A stretch of DNA of 64,000 nt from an uncultured Prevotellaceae bacterium (GCA_937916085.1 CALGGO010000060.1:8545-72544); one strand, 5' to 3'; shown: positions 35,776 through 44,786, counted from the first letter of the stretch. The notes: generated by a model not told the origin, from the letters alone. Numbers and translations: made by a program.

Positions 35776-36360
35776 ATGAAAGATATAGTATTCGCTACCA
35801 ACAATGAGCATAAGCTCAGTGAATTGCGCCAGATTATGGCTGGCAAGTATAACGTGTTGAGTCTTGCCGATATAGGCTGCCACGACGACATCCCTGAGAC
35901 GGCGCCGAGCATCGAGGGAAACGCCATGATTAAGGCGCAGTGGGTGAAGGAGCATTACGGCTATGACTGCTTTAGCGACGACACAGGGCTGGAAATTGAT
36001 GCCCTCGGTGGCGAACCAGGGGTTCACTCGGCACGATATGGCGGCGTGGCGCACGATAGTGAGCGCAACATCGACAAGGTGCTGCGCCTGCTCGACGGTG
36101 TGCCTATGGAGCAGCGCACCGCACGCTTCCGCACTGCCATCGTCCTAATTATGGATGGCGACACACATCAGTTTGAGGGCAAAGTGGAGGGACACATCCT
36201 CACCGAGCGTCACGGTGCCAGCGGCTTTGGCTACGACCCCATCTTCAAGCCCGACGAGGTCGACTGCGCTTTCGGCGAAATGACCGCCGAGCAGAAGAAC
36301 CGCATCAGCCACCGCGGCCGCGCCGTAGCACAACTCACCGCCTTCCTCTCAAAGCTCTAA
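35776..36360 (+). CDS. rdgB: Non-canonical purine NTP pyrophosphatase (dITP/XTP)
   Basis: A 194-residue Ham1/RdgB-type enzyme that hydrolyses dITP, XTP and ITP to monophosphates. Signatures: FATNNEHKLSEL at the start, FSDDTGLEIDALGGEPGVHS, GFGYDPIF and the SHRGRA C-terminal motif. Full length. Clear assignment. Confidence 0.96.
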   Translation: MKDIVFATNNEHKLSELRQIMAGKYNVLSLADIGCHDDIPETAPSIEGNAMIKAQWVKEHYGYDCFSDDTGLEIDALGGEPGVHSARYGGVAHDSERNIDKVLRLLDGVPMEQRTARFRTAIVLIMDGDTHQFEGKVEGHILTERHGASGFGYDPIFKPDEVDCAFGEMTAEQKNRISHRGRAVAQLTAFLSKL

Positions 36361-36371
36361 TAAAGAGTTAA

Positions 36372-36447
36372 GGCACACGAATTAAACGAATTGAAACGAA
36401 TGGCTGCGCATGCCAAAATTCGTTCTAATTCGTGTAATTCGTGTGCT
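36372..36447. terminator. Large hairpin of ATTCGT words between rdgB and DUF4143 gene
   Basis: GCACACGAATT, ACGAATT, AACGAAT on the left pair with ATTCGTT, AATTCGT, AATTCGTGTGC on the right, with two-base mismatches between blocks. It lies between convergent genes. A 20-bp part (36387-36406) is also an inverted match to 37927-37946. Confidence 0.75.
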
Positions 36448-36464
36448 TCTTTTATCGACTACTG
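36436..36464. repeat. 29-bp direct repeat, left copy, bracketing DUF4143 ATPase
   Basis: Identical over 29 bp to 37941-37969. The right copy contains the last codon and stop of the LTA-synthase-like gene (CTACTG), so the left copy is a duplicated gene end on the other side of the ATPase module. Confidence 0.9.
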
Positions 36465-36474
36465 TGAAACGCTA

Positions 36475-36507
36475 TTTACTTTTTTTGCGTAAATACGCAT
36501 TTTTTGT
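36475..36507. repeat. Palindromic TGCGTAAATACGCA repeat, copy 1 (after ATPase)
   Basis: TTTACTTTTTTTGCG... with palindrome at 36486-36499. Two further copies in the same orientation are at 37795-37826 (TGCGTAATTACGCA, 37806-37819, a perfect palindrome between promoter and ATG) and 37870-37899 (37881-37894). Confidence 0.9.
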
Positions 36508-36531
36508 TAATGTATTGTCGGGTAGCATCTT

Positions 36532-37788
36532 TTAATTCTCGTTTAGACTATTGGGATTAGTAAGGAATTCGTAAATATTTAAGTATATTATACCATTATC
36601 GTCTTGATACCGGCTTATAAGATCATCGGTTATGACAAATTTCTTGAAATTATCGTTGATGTTATTCAAACTCCTTACTTCTTGTTCTCGCTTTTCAGCG
36701 GTTGGCAGTCTAAAAGCTGATTGGATATAATACTTGTGGCTTCCTTTATTGCACACAAAATCCACCTCAAGTTGCTTGCGCATGCTCACACCATTAGAAT
36801 TTTTTGCGTTAACAATCACAACTCCCACGTCAACAGCAATATCTCGATAACGAAGTTCATTATATATAAGGTTTTCCATGAGGTGTGTCTCCTCAAATTG
36901 ACGGAAATTTATACGAGCATTTCGCAACCCTAAATCATTAAAGTAGTATTTTGCTGGAGTGTCAATGTATTTTTTGCCTTTGATGTCGAAACGGATGGAT
37001 TTTTCTACCAAAAACACATCTTGGAGCATATCAAGATATGACTTTATAGTGGTGTGCGAAATGTCGCTGTGCTTTACCGAATGGAAAGTCCTCTCAAGTT
37101 TTGAAGGGTTGGTAAGACCGCCTATCCCTGAGGCTATAATGTCAATCAACTCATCTAAATCATCGTCATTCTTAATCTTGTAGCGTTCTTTTATGTCGGT
37201 GATATAGGTCTTTGCAAATATAGTCCGCAGATAATCCATTTTCTTCTCTGCGTTTGGCAATGTAGCCACCTTAGGTAAGCCACCATACAGCATATACTCT
37301 TCTAGAGCTTTTTCTTTACTACCATTCCACACCGACAAGAATTCCTCAAAATTCAGAGGTCTCATGCTTATCTCATCACCGCGCCCCCGAAATTCAGTGA
37401 TGATGTCGGTAGAAAGGAACTTTGAGTTGCTGCCAGTGACATAAATATCCACATTATCGATTTTCAGAAAGCTGTTCAGCACATCTTCAAAGTCTATAAC
37501 ATGCTGTATCTCATCAAGTAAGAAATAATGCATCTTGTCATCTTTGATGTGGTTGTCCATATAGTAAAGCAAGGCGTCTGGGTCTCGCAACACTTGGTTT
37601 CTTCTATCTTCCAAGTCTATTTTTATTATATGGTTTTTGTCAACACCACATTCCAGTAAATGCTTATAGAAAAGAACAAATAGCATATAAGACTTTCCGC
37701 ACCGTCTCATTCCAGTGATGATCTTTATCATGCCATTATGCTTGCTCGATATCAGTTTTTGTAATTGACTTTCACGCTTTATTTCCAT
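36532..37788 (-). CDS. AAA ATPase with DUF4143 domain
   Basis: A 418-residue protein of the widespread Bacteroidetes AAA_14/DUF4143 family. Walker A GMRRCGKS, Walker B YFLLDEIQ and sensor VTGSNS are present; the C-terminal DUF4143 part contains QLEVDFVCNKG, a PD-(D/E)xK-like core. Function is unknown; the family is patchily distributed and often appears mobile. This copy is AT-rich relative to its neighbours and bracketed by 29-bp direct repeats. A TATCTTTG-type box (about 37836-37829, minus strand) drives it, and a palindrome sits in its leader. Confidence 0.9.
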   Translation of the reverse strand: MEIKRESQLQKLISSKHNGMIKIITGMRRCGKSYMLFVLFYKHLLECGVDKNHIIKIDLEDRRNQVLRDPDALLYYMDNHIKDDKMHYFLLDEIQHVIDFEDVLNSFLKIDNVDIYVTGSNSKFLSTDIITEFRGRGDEISMRPLNFEEFLSVWNGSKEKALEEYMLYGGLPKVATLPNAEKKMDYLRTIFAKTYITDIKERYKIKNDDDLDELIDIIASGIGGLTNPSKLERTFHSVKHSDISHTTIKSYLDMLQDVFLVEKSIRFDIKGKKYIDTPAKYYFNDLGLRNARINFRQFEETHLMENLIYNELRYRDIAVDVGVVIVNAKNSNGVSMRKQLEVDFVCNKGSHKYYIQSAFRLPTAEKREQEVRSLNNINDNFKKFVITDDLISRYQDDNGIIYLNIYEFLTNPNSLNEN

Positions 37789-37940
37789 AGTGTATTTACT
37801 TTTTTTGCGTAATTACGCATTTTTTGTTTGCAAAGATATATGTTTGTGTTGGAATGCGCAAGTTTTTTATTTACTTTTTTTGCGTAAATACGCATTTTTA
37901 GCAACTTGCTCCATTCTGTGCTGGCTCAGCCATTCGTTTC

Positions 37941-37969
37941 AATTCGTGTGCTTCTTTTATCGACTACTG
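37941..37969. repeat. 29-bp direct repeat, right copy
   Basis: Overlaps the 3' end of the LTA-synthase-like gene (stop 37966-37964). See the left copy at 36436-36464. Confidence 0.9.
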
Positions 37970-39928
37970 CGGAATGGTGAGGCGGTTTTCGTTCATGCGG
38001 CTCATGTATTGTTGGATGATGGCTTTGAGTTCGTGTTCCATGGCGGCTTGCTCGGGGGCTTTGCCGAGGAGGTTGTCGCGGAGCATGGTGTCGGTCTTGA
38101 AGTGGTAGATGGCTATCACTTTCTCGCCGTCGAACTGCATCATCAGGTCTCCCTTGAGGTACTGGTAAATGCCGTTGTTGTAGTTCACCGCCCAAGTCTG
38201 CTCGGCGGGTGTGCTGAGCAGGTCGCAGCCGAAGGAGACGTAGGGCTTCGTGTAGCCTAGCCAGTGTAGCAGGGTGGGAGAGATGTCGGTCTGCTGCGCC
38301 AGCACATCGCTGCGCACGCCGGGTGCTATGCTGCCGTCGGGGGTGAAGAAGATGATGGGGATGGAGTACAGACCTAGATCGGTCTTGTAGAACGGATGCG
38401 TCGATTGGTTGGTATGGTCGGCGACGAGGACAAAGATGGTGTTGTTGTACCACGGCTGCTGCGAGGCACGCTCGAAGAATCGTCGCAATGCCATATCGCT
38501 GTAGCGCACGCATTTGTGGATAGGGTTGCCGCCCTCGTCGGTGAAGGTGGATTCATATTTCTCAGGCACATTATAGGGGTGGTGGCTCGATGCCGTGAAA
38601 GTGGTGGCGAGGAATGGCTCGCGCATGGTGTTAATGTTGTCGAGGGTGAATTGCAGGAACGGCTCGTCCCATATCGCCCACTTGCCGTCGAAGTCGTCCA
38701 TGCCGCCATATTTCTTGCTGGCGCAATACTCGTCGAGACCATAGTAGGTGTCGTAGCCTATGGCGTGGGCAAAAGCGCTGAACCCCATCGAGATGTTGTG
38801 TCCGCCGTGGAAGAACGCGCTGCTGTAGCCCATCTGCTTGAGATGCCACGGCAGACCGTGAACCTCGTTGAGCGACGCGGGAGTGAGGAAGAACGGCTCG
38901 ACAAACATAGGGATTCCCGCCAATATCGCCGGCATGGCATCCATGCTGATGCGGCCGTTGGCAAAGCTATACTCGAAAGTGAGCGAGCGGGTGAGCAGCG
39001 AGTCGAGAAATGGCATATATCCCTTATAATCCTCGCCAATGTTACTGTGGTTCAGGCTTCCCACATATTCCTTGCCCATGCTCTCCACGATGAGAATCAC
39101 CACATTCTTCTTGCCCAGACAGTTGGTGCTGTCGGTGGCTGTAGCAGGGCGGATAATGGGTTGATACACCCGCTCCATCTCGTCACGGCTCATATAGTCG
39201 GGGGTGATATATGGCTTCTTGCCTATGCTCCTGATGAGCGAGAACGGCGTGTTGAGAACCAGGGCAGCCTCCACAGGTCGAGAGATATACTGGTTGGCGT
39301 TGCTCACCGTGATGGGGCGTGTGCCGGCAGTGGCACTGCCGCGCACTCCGATGATGAGCAACGGAGCGGCGACGAGCAGCGACACTGCCTGAGCGGTGTA
39401 GTAGAGCCATCGGCGCTTGCCATAGACGCTGTAGTCGCTGCGCGTGAAGCATCGCCACATCAGGAACACTATTGCCGCCATCACAAGAACTAAGTACCAG
39501 TGGCTTAGGAACTCGCCTAAGATGATTGACATGATATTCCCTTCGTTGGCAAACTCCGAGAACACCGTCACCGTGCTGCGGCGACCAGTGTATTGGAAAT
39601 AGACCGCGTCGCACAGGTTGCTCGCCACCGCTAAGCCGTTGGTCACCACATATAGCCACCGCAGTCCGCTGGTCCACTTGCGGCGTTCCTTGAGGTGCAG
39701 CGGCAGCAACTCTAGCAGCAGGTAGAGGGCATTGACATATAGCAGTGCCGAGGTGTCGAAGACCAGCGCTCCTTGCAGAAGTTGCCCCGCGCCCTTCCAT
39801 GTGAGGTAGGGGCTATATACGCTCCAGTTCTCGGCAAGGAACGCCACTCGCGAGAGCATAAACACCAAGTAGGCGAGCAGCACGTTCATCACTGCTGCTC
39901 CAGCATTGCTATGTAAGAATTTCTTCAT
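37964..39928 (-). CDS. LTA-synthase-like phosphoglycerol transferase/sulfatase, paralogue 2
   Basis: A 654-residue protein from ATG 39928 (a longer frame to 39997 would translate a repeat array). Same architecture as 17844-19850: about five N-terminal membrane helices, then a catalytic domain with ESMGKEY, ANGRISMDAMPA (GRIS instead of GRKS) and VADHTNQ. The two paralogues are about half identical by eye in the catalytic part. Leader words CGATAAA, CGAACAA, CGATCCC, CGATCCC, CGATAAA, CGAAAAA (7-bp period) run into TAATG. Substrate unknown. Confidence 0.88.
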   Translation of the reverse strand: MKKFLHSNAGAAVMNVLLAYLVFMLSRVAFLAENWSVYSPYLTWKGAGQLLQGALVFDTSALLYVNALYLLLELLPLHLKERRKWTSGLRWLYVVTNGLAVASNLCDAVYFQYTGRRSTVTVFSEFANEGNIMSIILGEFLSHWYLVLVMAAIVFLMWRCFTRSDYSVYGKRRWLYYTAQAVSLLVAAPLLIIGVRGSATAGTRPITVSNANQYISRPVEAALVLNTPFSLIRSIGKKPYITPDYMSRDEMERVYQPIIRPATATDSTNCLGKKNVVILIVESMGKEYVGSLNHSNIGEDYKGYMPFLDSLLTRSLTFEYSFANGRISMDAMPAILAGIPMFVEPFFLTPASLNEVHGLPWHLKQMGYSSAFFHGGHNISMGFSAFAHAIGYDTYYGLDEYCASKKYGGMDDFDGKWAIWDEPFLQFTLDNINTMREPFLATTFTASSHHPYNVPEKYESTFTDEGGNPIHKCVRYSDMALRRFFERASQQPWYNNTIFVLVADHTNQSTHPFYKTDLGLYSIPIIFFTPDGSIAPGVRSDVLAQQTDISPTLLHWLGYTKPYVSFGCDLLSTPAEQTWAVNYNNGIYQYLKGDLMMQFDGEKVIAIYHFKTDTMLRDNLLGKAPEQAAMEHELKAIIQQYMSRMNENRLTIPQ

Positions 39929-40065
39929 TATTTTTCGTTTATCGGGGATCGGGGATCGTTGTTCGTTTATCGAAGACAGTGAAGTGATTAATGGCAACGC
40001 ACTCTCTAATCGCTAATCGCGCTTTGCGCAACTAATCTCTAATCACTAATCGCGCGAAGCGCCCT
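39929..40065 (-). repeat. Heptad arrays (CGATNNN and GATTAGN) with mini-hairpins
   Basis: 39933-39975: CGANNNN heptads flush with the start of the LTA-synthase-like gene. 40003-40065: GATTAGN heptads (minus strand) interrupted by GCGCttcGCGC and GCGCaaaGCGC hairpins, next to the stop of the upstream zinc-finger gene. Confidence 0.85.
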
Positions 40066-41385
40066 CTACTCTCTACTGAAAACATCTCCTGTGCCGTTGC
40101 AGTGCTCGCATTGGTAGTAGCCGCGCCCGTTGCACTCGCTGCAGTTGACATATCCGTGTCCTTCGCAAAGCGCGCACTCCATGTAGTCATCGATACTGAA
40201 ATTATACTCTTTGCCACTGCCGCTGCAGTTGCTGCAACTGGTGTGGCCTTCACCCAAACAAGATAAACAATACTCTTTACCTGAGCCGTCGCAGTAGCTG
40301 CAACGTCCTGCCTGGATAACGGTCAATGTTCTTTCTTCGGTGCCACTACTGAGGGTGATATTGCATTCTCGGGGATAAGGATAAATGTTTTGGTCGATGA
40401 CTACGGTGAATCCCGATGTTGTCCTGTCGGTAAGGCTGCACATGTAAGGGTCATCAATTTTGTAATAGATTGAAGACGGGTCTCCATCGGTGTCAAGTTC
40501 GATAACCACCTCATCGCCGTCATGTCCAGTTCTGATAAGATCTTGCGAGAGGCTGAAATAGGTGGCATTGGCGCTTTGCTTGACGGTAATTTTTGCTTGC
40601 AGGTCGCCAGCCTTCAGTTTGATGATGCCCTCACGGTCTTCGTAGGAGCCCATAGGCTCGCACTTAATGGTGATTTCTCCGTCACCAGTGGTGACGTTCA
40701 CCCAATCGGGATGTTTTGCCACTTCTATCTCTTTAGCGTCGGTGTCGATGATAACCGTTTTCTCGCCGCCTTTGCGTGTGAACGTCACCACCTCGTCGTC
40801 GGGACGGAGTTTTGTCACTTTGTTGTAGAAAAAGAAGTAATAGGCAGCTCCGCCCAGCACGCCCAGCAGCAATAGTGTAACTAGAGTGACGGCTAATCCC
40901 GACAGTCCTTTCTTTTGGGGCTTTTGGTAGTTTTGAGAATTGTTCGGTCTTTGTGCGGAAGGCATGGGCGTGCGGGAATATCTCTGATATTGCTGGTTTG
41001 GAACAACAAAGGCGCATCGGCAATGAGGACAGAAAGCCGAGTCGGTAGGTATCATGCTTCCGCAATCGGGGCATTGCATCAATTTGTCGGTGGCAGCCGC
41101 GTTATCAGCGACAGGCCGCTGGGGAACGGTATTCACGCTTTGCGAACTGGCGTGATTTTGAGCCGTTTCTTCGCCAGTCGTGTCGCTTGGCGATGGTGGC
41201 GGTGGCGTCAGCGACTGGTTATCAGCTTGCTGCAGCGTGAGCGGCGAATGATTATCGTTGCCCGTTGCAGTATTGGGTTCGTGACGCTCACTCTCGTAGG
41301 CATCTCGGTCTATGGGCTGCATAATGCCGCAAAAGTTGCAGAACTTGTTATTGCCTATCTCTCGATAACACTTGATGCATTTCAT
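40066..41385 (-). CDS. Zinc-ribbon/membrane/BACON-like/DnaJ-type CxxC protein, Srf operon
   Basis: A 439-residue mosaic. Residues 1-25 form a zinc ribbon (CIKCYRE...CNFCG), a second ribbon follows at about 99-122 (CPDCG...CPHCR), then a membrane helix at about 158-185. Beyond it are BACON-like beta domains (about 195-270 and 275-360; SSGTEERTLTVIQAG) and a C-terminal array of CxxCxGxG repeats (about 362-435: CDGSGKE, CLGEGHT, CNGRGYY, CNGTGDV) like the zinc-finger region of DnaJ. The positive residues before the helix suggest N-in, C-out. Last gene of the SrfB/SrfC operon. Possibly binds unfolded proteins outside the inner membrane. Leader is a heptad array ending at the ATG. Confidence 0.82.
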   Translation of the reverse strand: MKCIKCYREIGNNKFCNFCGIMQPIDRDAYESERHEPNTATGNDNHSPLTLQQADNQSLTPPPPSPSDTTGEETAQNHASSQSVNTVPQRPVADNAAATDKLMQCPDCGSMIPTDSAFCPHCRCAFVVPNQQYQRYSRTPMPSAQRPNNSQNYQKPQKKGLSGLAVTLVTLLLLGVLGGAAYYFFFYNKVTKLRPDDEVVTFTRKGGEKTVIIDTDAKEIEVAKHPDWVNVTTGDGEITIKCEPMGSYEDREGIIKLKAGDLQAKITVKQSANATYFSLSQDLIRTGHDGDEVVIELDTDGDPSSIYYKIDDPYMCSLTDRTTSGFTVVIDQNIYPYPRECNITLSSGTEERTLTVIQAGRCSYCDGSGKEYCLSCLGEGHTSCSNCSGSGKEYNFSIDDYMECALCEGHGYVNCSECNGRGYYQCEHCNGTGDVFSRE

Positions 41386-41460
41386 TTTAGTTTATCGGTT
41401 ATTGGTTATCGTTTATGGAAGATCGGGGATCGGGCTCTTCCACTAATCACTAATCTCTAA

Positions 41461-42213
41461 TCAGCGCGAAGCGCTCTCCCCTCCAACAGGTTGCTGGATG
41501 TGCTTGATGTCCTTCACTTGGTGGTCCTTGATGGTGACCACGGCAATGGGTTTGATGTCTCTAGCATCTATATTCTCACGGGTGGAGTGGCTGCTCTTGA
41601 AGTACCCTACTTTGTAGATGAAGGACTTGTTGCCCACTTTGAGCTTTGCGCTACATTCACCAAAACGGCCATTATTGTAGTTATGGATGCCGAATTCATA
41701 GTCGCCATCGGCGAGCTGGTTGGCACTGGGCCAAGCGATGTTCTCCACACCTCTGTCTCGCGGACTTTGCATATCCACATCGAGCTGACCGCCACAGCGT
41801 GTGCGCCTGGGAGCCCGGTATTTCTGGAAGTAGATGTGCGCTCCAGTTGGTTCCTCGGCATGAGCGTCGAGATCCACGATGTCACGGCCGTTTTCGTTCC
41901 ACATGATGGTAAATCTCATAAAGGCGTCGGTGTCACCGCCTTCTTCTTCCACTGCTTCGTCGATTTCGTCGCTCACTTCCTCACTAGGTTCCTCGTGAGT
42001 GATTCTTCGCTCGATGATAGTGGTATCGTTAACGACAGTAGTGTCGTTGCCGCCTCGGTCGTAGGTTCCTGTGCAGTTATAGGGCAGCAAGATGAGCAGT
42101 GCCAGCGCAATGAGGTTGAGCAAGCCCAGCACGCCACACATCCACGCCAGTCGGCGCTTGCGTCTCTTCTCATCGGTCGTTGGTTTGACCGGTTTAGGTG
42201 TATTTTTTGTCAT
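41461..42213 (-). CDS. Membrane protein with extracytoplasmic DUF2135/YfaP-like domain
   Basis: A 250-residue protein: basic N-terminus, one membrane helix (about 23-45), an acidic linker (about 60-90), and a beta-rich domain (about 98-235). The domain pattern MRFTIMWNENGRDIVDLDAH ... IYFQ ... GGQLDVDMQS ... DGDYEFGIHNYNNG resembles the DUF2135/YfaP beta-sandwich (W-x-D-LDLH-type strand and LDVD strand). N-in, C-out by the positive-inside rule. Operon position between the zinc-finger gene and the 42273 gene (gaps of 75 and 59 bp). Confidence 0.75.
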   Translation of the reverse strand: MTKNTPKPVKPTTDEKRRKRRLAWMCGVLGLLNLIALALLILLPYNCTGTYDRGGNDTTVVNDTTIIERRITHEEPSEEVSDEIDEAVEEEGGDTDAFMRFTIMWNENGRDIVDLDAHAEEPTGAHIYFQKYRAPRRTRCGGQLDVDMQSPRDRGVENIAWPSANQLADGDYEFGIHNYNNGRFGECSAKLKVGNKSFIYKVGYFKSSHSTRENIDARDIKPIAVVTIKDHQVKDIKHIQQPVGGESASR

Positions 42214-42272
42214 ATTTGTTTATTGTTTAATTTCTTGATATTTTAGAAGTTCTAGCAAAAGAGGAATGATCT

Positions 42273-43235
42273 TTATCTCTCATCTCTCACCTCTTCCCTC
42301 TCTCCTCTCTCTTGAAAATAGGGCTGAGCCTCAACAGTTTTATTGTTTTTGCTGCTTTGTTTGCTAGAAATTGTCTCTAAGTTGATGCCTGGGTTTTCGT
42401 TGTTTACGGTTGCCGTGTCGGTGACCTCGGTGGCAGGGGTTTGTTCAGTCGTCTCGTTGCCGCCTTTGTCCTTGACCACCATCAAAGTGACAACACTAGC
42501 AATTGCCGCGCCAAGTAGGAAGGAAAGAATAGGTATGAGCCACTTGAGATGTGTAGCGTGAGAGGTGGAAGATGGAACGTGAGTGGTGGATTGCGAAAGG
42601 TGTGAGGAGGAACGTGAGATAGGTGAAGTAATCTGTTCCACGCCTGGCACCTCATTGTTGCACCAAAACTTGTTGATGAGAAACACTTCGCCATACTGCT
42701 CCTGCACCGATTGCTCTGGATACTGGAAGATGTCGTAGAGTTCCTCGTTGGAGCCATACACGCGGAATGCCTGCTGGCTGAGGTTCTGCACTGGTGTAAT
42801 GACTGGTGTAGCAACGTTGAGGGTAGGCATCTGGCAGGCGACAAGGCAGTGTTCTACCGCAGTGGCAGTGATGTTGTCGGTGTCGAGGACGTTAGTCTTG
42901 AGCTGATTGAGGAGGTCGAAAATCGCCTTGCCGTCAATGACTGAGTCATATTGTGCGCCTATCATCACCGTGATGGCTACATATCCTTGTCGCGCGTCAC
43001 GCTCATAGCGTGTGAGCAAGGAATAGTAGGTGCCGTTGGCGTCGCAGTGAATCTTGTAGCCATATTTCGCCATGGGGAACAGAGTCCTGATGGCTCGCGG
43101 GTCGGTAATGGGGTTGAGCCACTGCAGCGACGAGGTGTCCATGGGGTTGAAAGGCTCGGGATAAGTGAGCTTGTGTATGGTGTCGTCGTTAAACTGTCCG
43201 TAGAAGTCGATTTTGAGATAGTTGTAGTTTGACAT
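42273..43235 (-). CDS. Single-pass membrane protein of unknown function, Srf operon
   Basis: A 320-residue protein. Residues 1-175 are a globular alpha/beta region (YGYKIHCDANGTYYSLLTRY); 195-224 a Ser/Thr/His-rich linker; one membrane helix at about 225-249; then a Thr/Asn-rich tail with no recognisable domain. The N-terminal part is probably cytoplasmic. No family recognised; it may link the GTPase encoded just upstream (48-bp gap) to the membrane. Leader heptads (TGGCAAC, TGATAAC, AGATAAC) run into TATG. Confidence 0.7.
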   Translation of the reverse strand: MSNYNYLKIDFYGQFNDDTIHKLTYPEPFNPMDTSSLQWLNPITDPRAIRTLFPMAKYGYKIHCDANGTYYSLLTRYERDARQGYVAITVMIGAQYDSVIDGKAIFDLLNQLKTNVLDTDNITATAVEHCLVACQMPTLNVATPVITPVQNLSQQAFRVYGSNEELYDIFQYPEQSVQEQYGEVFLINKFWCNNEVPGVEQITSPISRSSSHLSQSTTHVPSSTSHATHLKWLIPILSFLLGAAIASVVTLMVVKDKGGNETTEQTPATEVTDTATVNNENPGINLETISSKQSSKNNKTVEAQPYFQERGEREEVRDER

Positions 43236-43282
43236 AGTTATCTGTTATCAGTTGCCAGTTCTAAGATTGAGCATTAATCAAG

Positions 43283-44695
43283 TTACATTCTCAAAAAAAT
43301 ATTCTTTTTCAAGCTAGGCGTTTTGGCGAGTAGCACGTCAACCACGTCATCGATGAAACTGTCGTCGTAGCAGCAAATCTTGCCGGCAAATACCTCGCCT
43401 ATGGAGAATGGGATGATTTTGAAGTCTTTGATGCCAGCGTCGTCGCACGCCCATTGCAGGTTGTTGTAGAATGAAGACAGGTTGTTCTTCACAAATTGCT
43501 CGGCATTGTCAACGATCAACTCGTCGGGGCATTGCATCTTGTCGCACTTAGTGACAAGGATATACACGCCAGTGGAGTTTTTCAGAATCTTGTTTTCCTT
43601 GATGTAGAGCGAGCAGGCATGCAGATAGTCGCGCATATATAGCCCCTCCCATTGAGTGGCCTCGCCGCCATATTCCACCACAAAGAAGTGGATTTTGGGG
43701 TTGCTGTTGTCGGCGAGGAACTTCATCACGTGGGCGAGAGTCTCCTTGTGCTCCTGGTCGAGGAACATGTCGTTCATGTCGTAGTATATGGAACGGAAAA
43801 TCTCGCCGGCGATATCGATGAAGGTGGCGCGGTGCAGCTTGTTCTTCGCGTCGGTGATGGTGAAGATCATCTCCTGTATCACATTGACGATGGTGCTTGG
43901 TGGCAGGCTGCAATACTTGTGGTGGGCGTCAAACACGTTGCGCAACTGCGTCATGTAGTGATAGCCCTGGCACTTTTGTGGCTCAAGGTTGTAGTTGTTC
44001 ATCGCCCCACACAATATTGAGCCTATAGCGCAGGTTTTTCCCGATGACGGCGTACCCCAGAAATATACCTCGGTAGAGTCTTGAGTCAAAGCCTCAGGGA
44101 CTTTAGGGTTGGGCTGGATATCCCGCTCAACAAAGTCCTTGATGGCCTGGGCGCGCTCAGAGCCGTAGGCCATCGTAACATCATTCCATGTGATGATATT
44201 GCCGGCGACAGCTTTCTGTATCTCGTCGGCATTCTTGAGGTCGCTGCTCATGTCGGCGATAAACGCGTCGGGACCTTCAATCATCTCTTGGCACTCATTG
44301 ATGTGCGCTCCACCTAGTGGCTCATAAAACTCAAGATATTGCTTTAGCAAGGATTTTGAGCCGCTGTGCAGGATATTTTTCCAAAGGTGCTCTTCACCCG
44401 AGACGAGTGCCTGTCGGCAGGGCTCGGCAAAGGCTCCGTCGGGATAGGTTTTGAGATACCTGAAAAAGTCGGCGGCATTTCCTGTTTGGCATGCTTTGGA
44501 CCACAGCTGGTTCTCGTTGTCTTTGAGTTCTTGCTCAATGACATCGAGTCTTTGCTCAATTACCTTGAGTTTCTCGGGCGCTAGTTGTATGCGCCTCAAC
44601 TCATCGAGGGTGATGATGCCTCGCTGAATCGACGTGATGAGACTCGACACTGGCACGCCATGAGCTATTCCTAATACTTGTTCTTTAGTGGGCAT
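43283..44695 (-). CDS. GTPase with N-terminal helical repeats, Srf operon
   Basis: A 470-residue protein. Residues about 60-140 hold two copies of a W..A...G....YL..YP.G helical repeat, as found in proteins of prokaryotic conflict systems. A P-loop GTPase follows: G1 GTPSSGKT at 214-221, G3 DIAGE and G4 VTKCDK. This places it in the TRAFAC-like small GTPases rather than AAA ATPases. No membrane segment; likely a cytoplasmic switch. Same strand and spacing as its neighbours (about 90 bp to the protease gene, 47 bp to the 42273 gene). Confidence 0.82.
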   Translation of the reverse strand: MPTKEQVLGIAHGVPVSSLITSIQRGIITLDELRRIQLAPEKLKVIEQRLDVIEQELKDNENQLWSKACQTGNAADFFRYLKTYPDGAFAEPCRQALVSGEEHLWKNILHSGSKSLLKQYLEFYEPLGGAHINECQEMIEGPDAFIADMSSDLKNADEIQKAVAGNIITWNDVTMAYGSERAQAIKDFVERDIQPNPKVPEALTQDSTEVYFWGTPSSGKTCAIGSILCGAMNNYNLEPQKCQGYHYMTQLRNVFDAHHKYCSLPPSTIVNVIQEMIFTITDAKNKLHRATFIDIAGEIFRSIYYDMNDMFLDQEHKETLAHVMKFLADNSNPKIHFFVVEYGGEATQWEGLYMRDYLHACSLYIKENKILKNSTGVYILVTKCDKMQCPDELIVDNAEQFVKNNLSSFYNNLQWACDDAGIKDFKIIPFSIGEVFAGKICCYDDSFIDDVVDVLLAKTPSLKKNIFLRM

Positions 44696-44786
44696 TATTT
44701 TGTGTTGTCATTTTTATGGGCTAACAAGCTGACGCTTGTACTACAATAACACTACAGATGCTTGTTGAGGCTCTGTTTTCAGTTGA

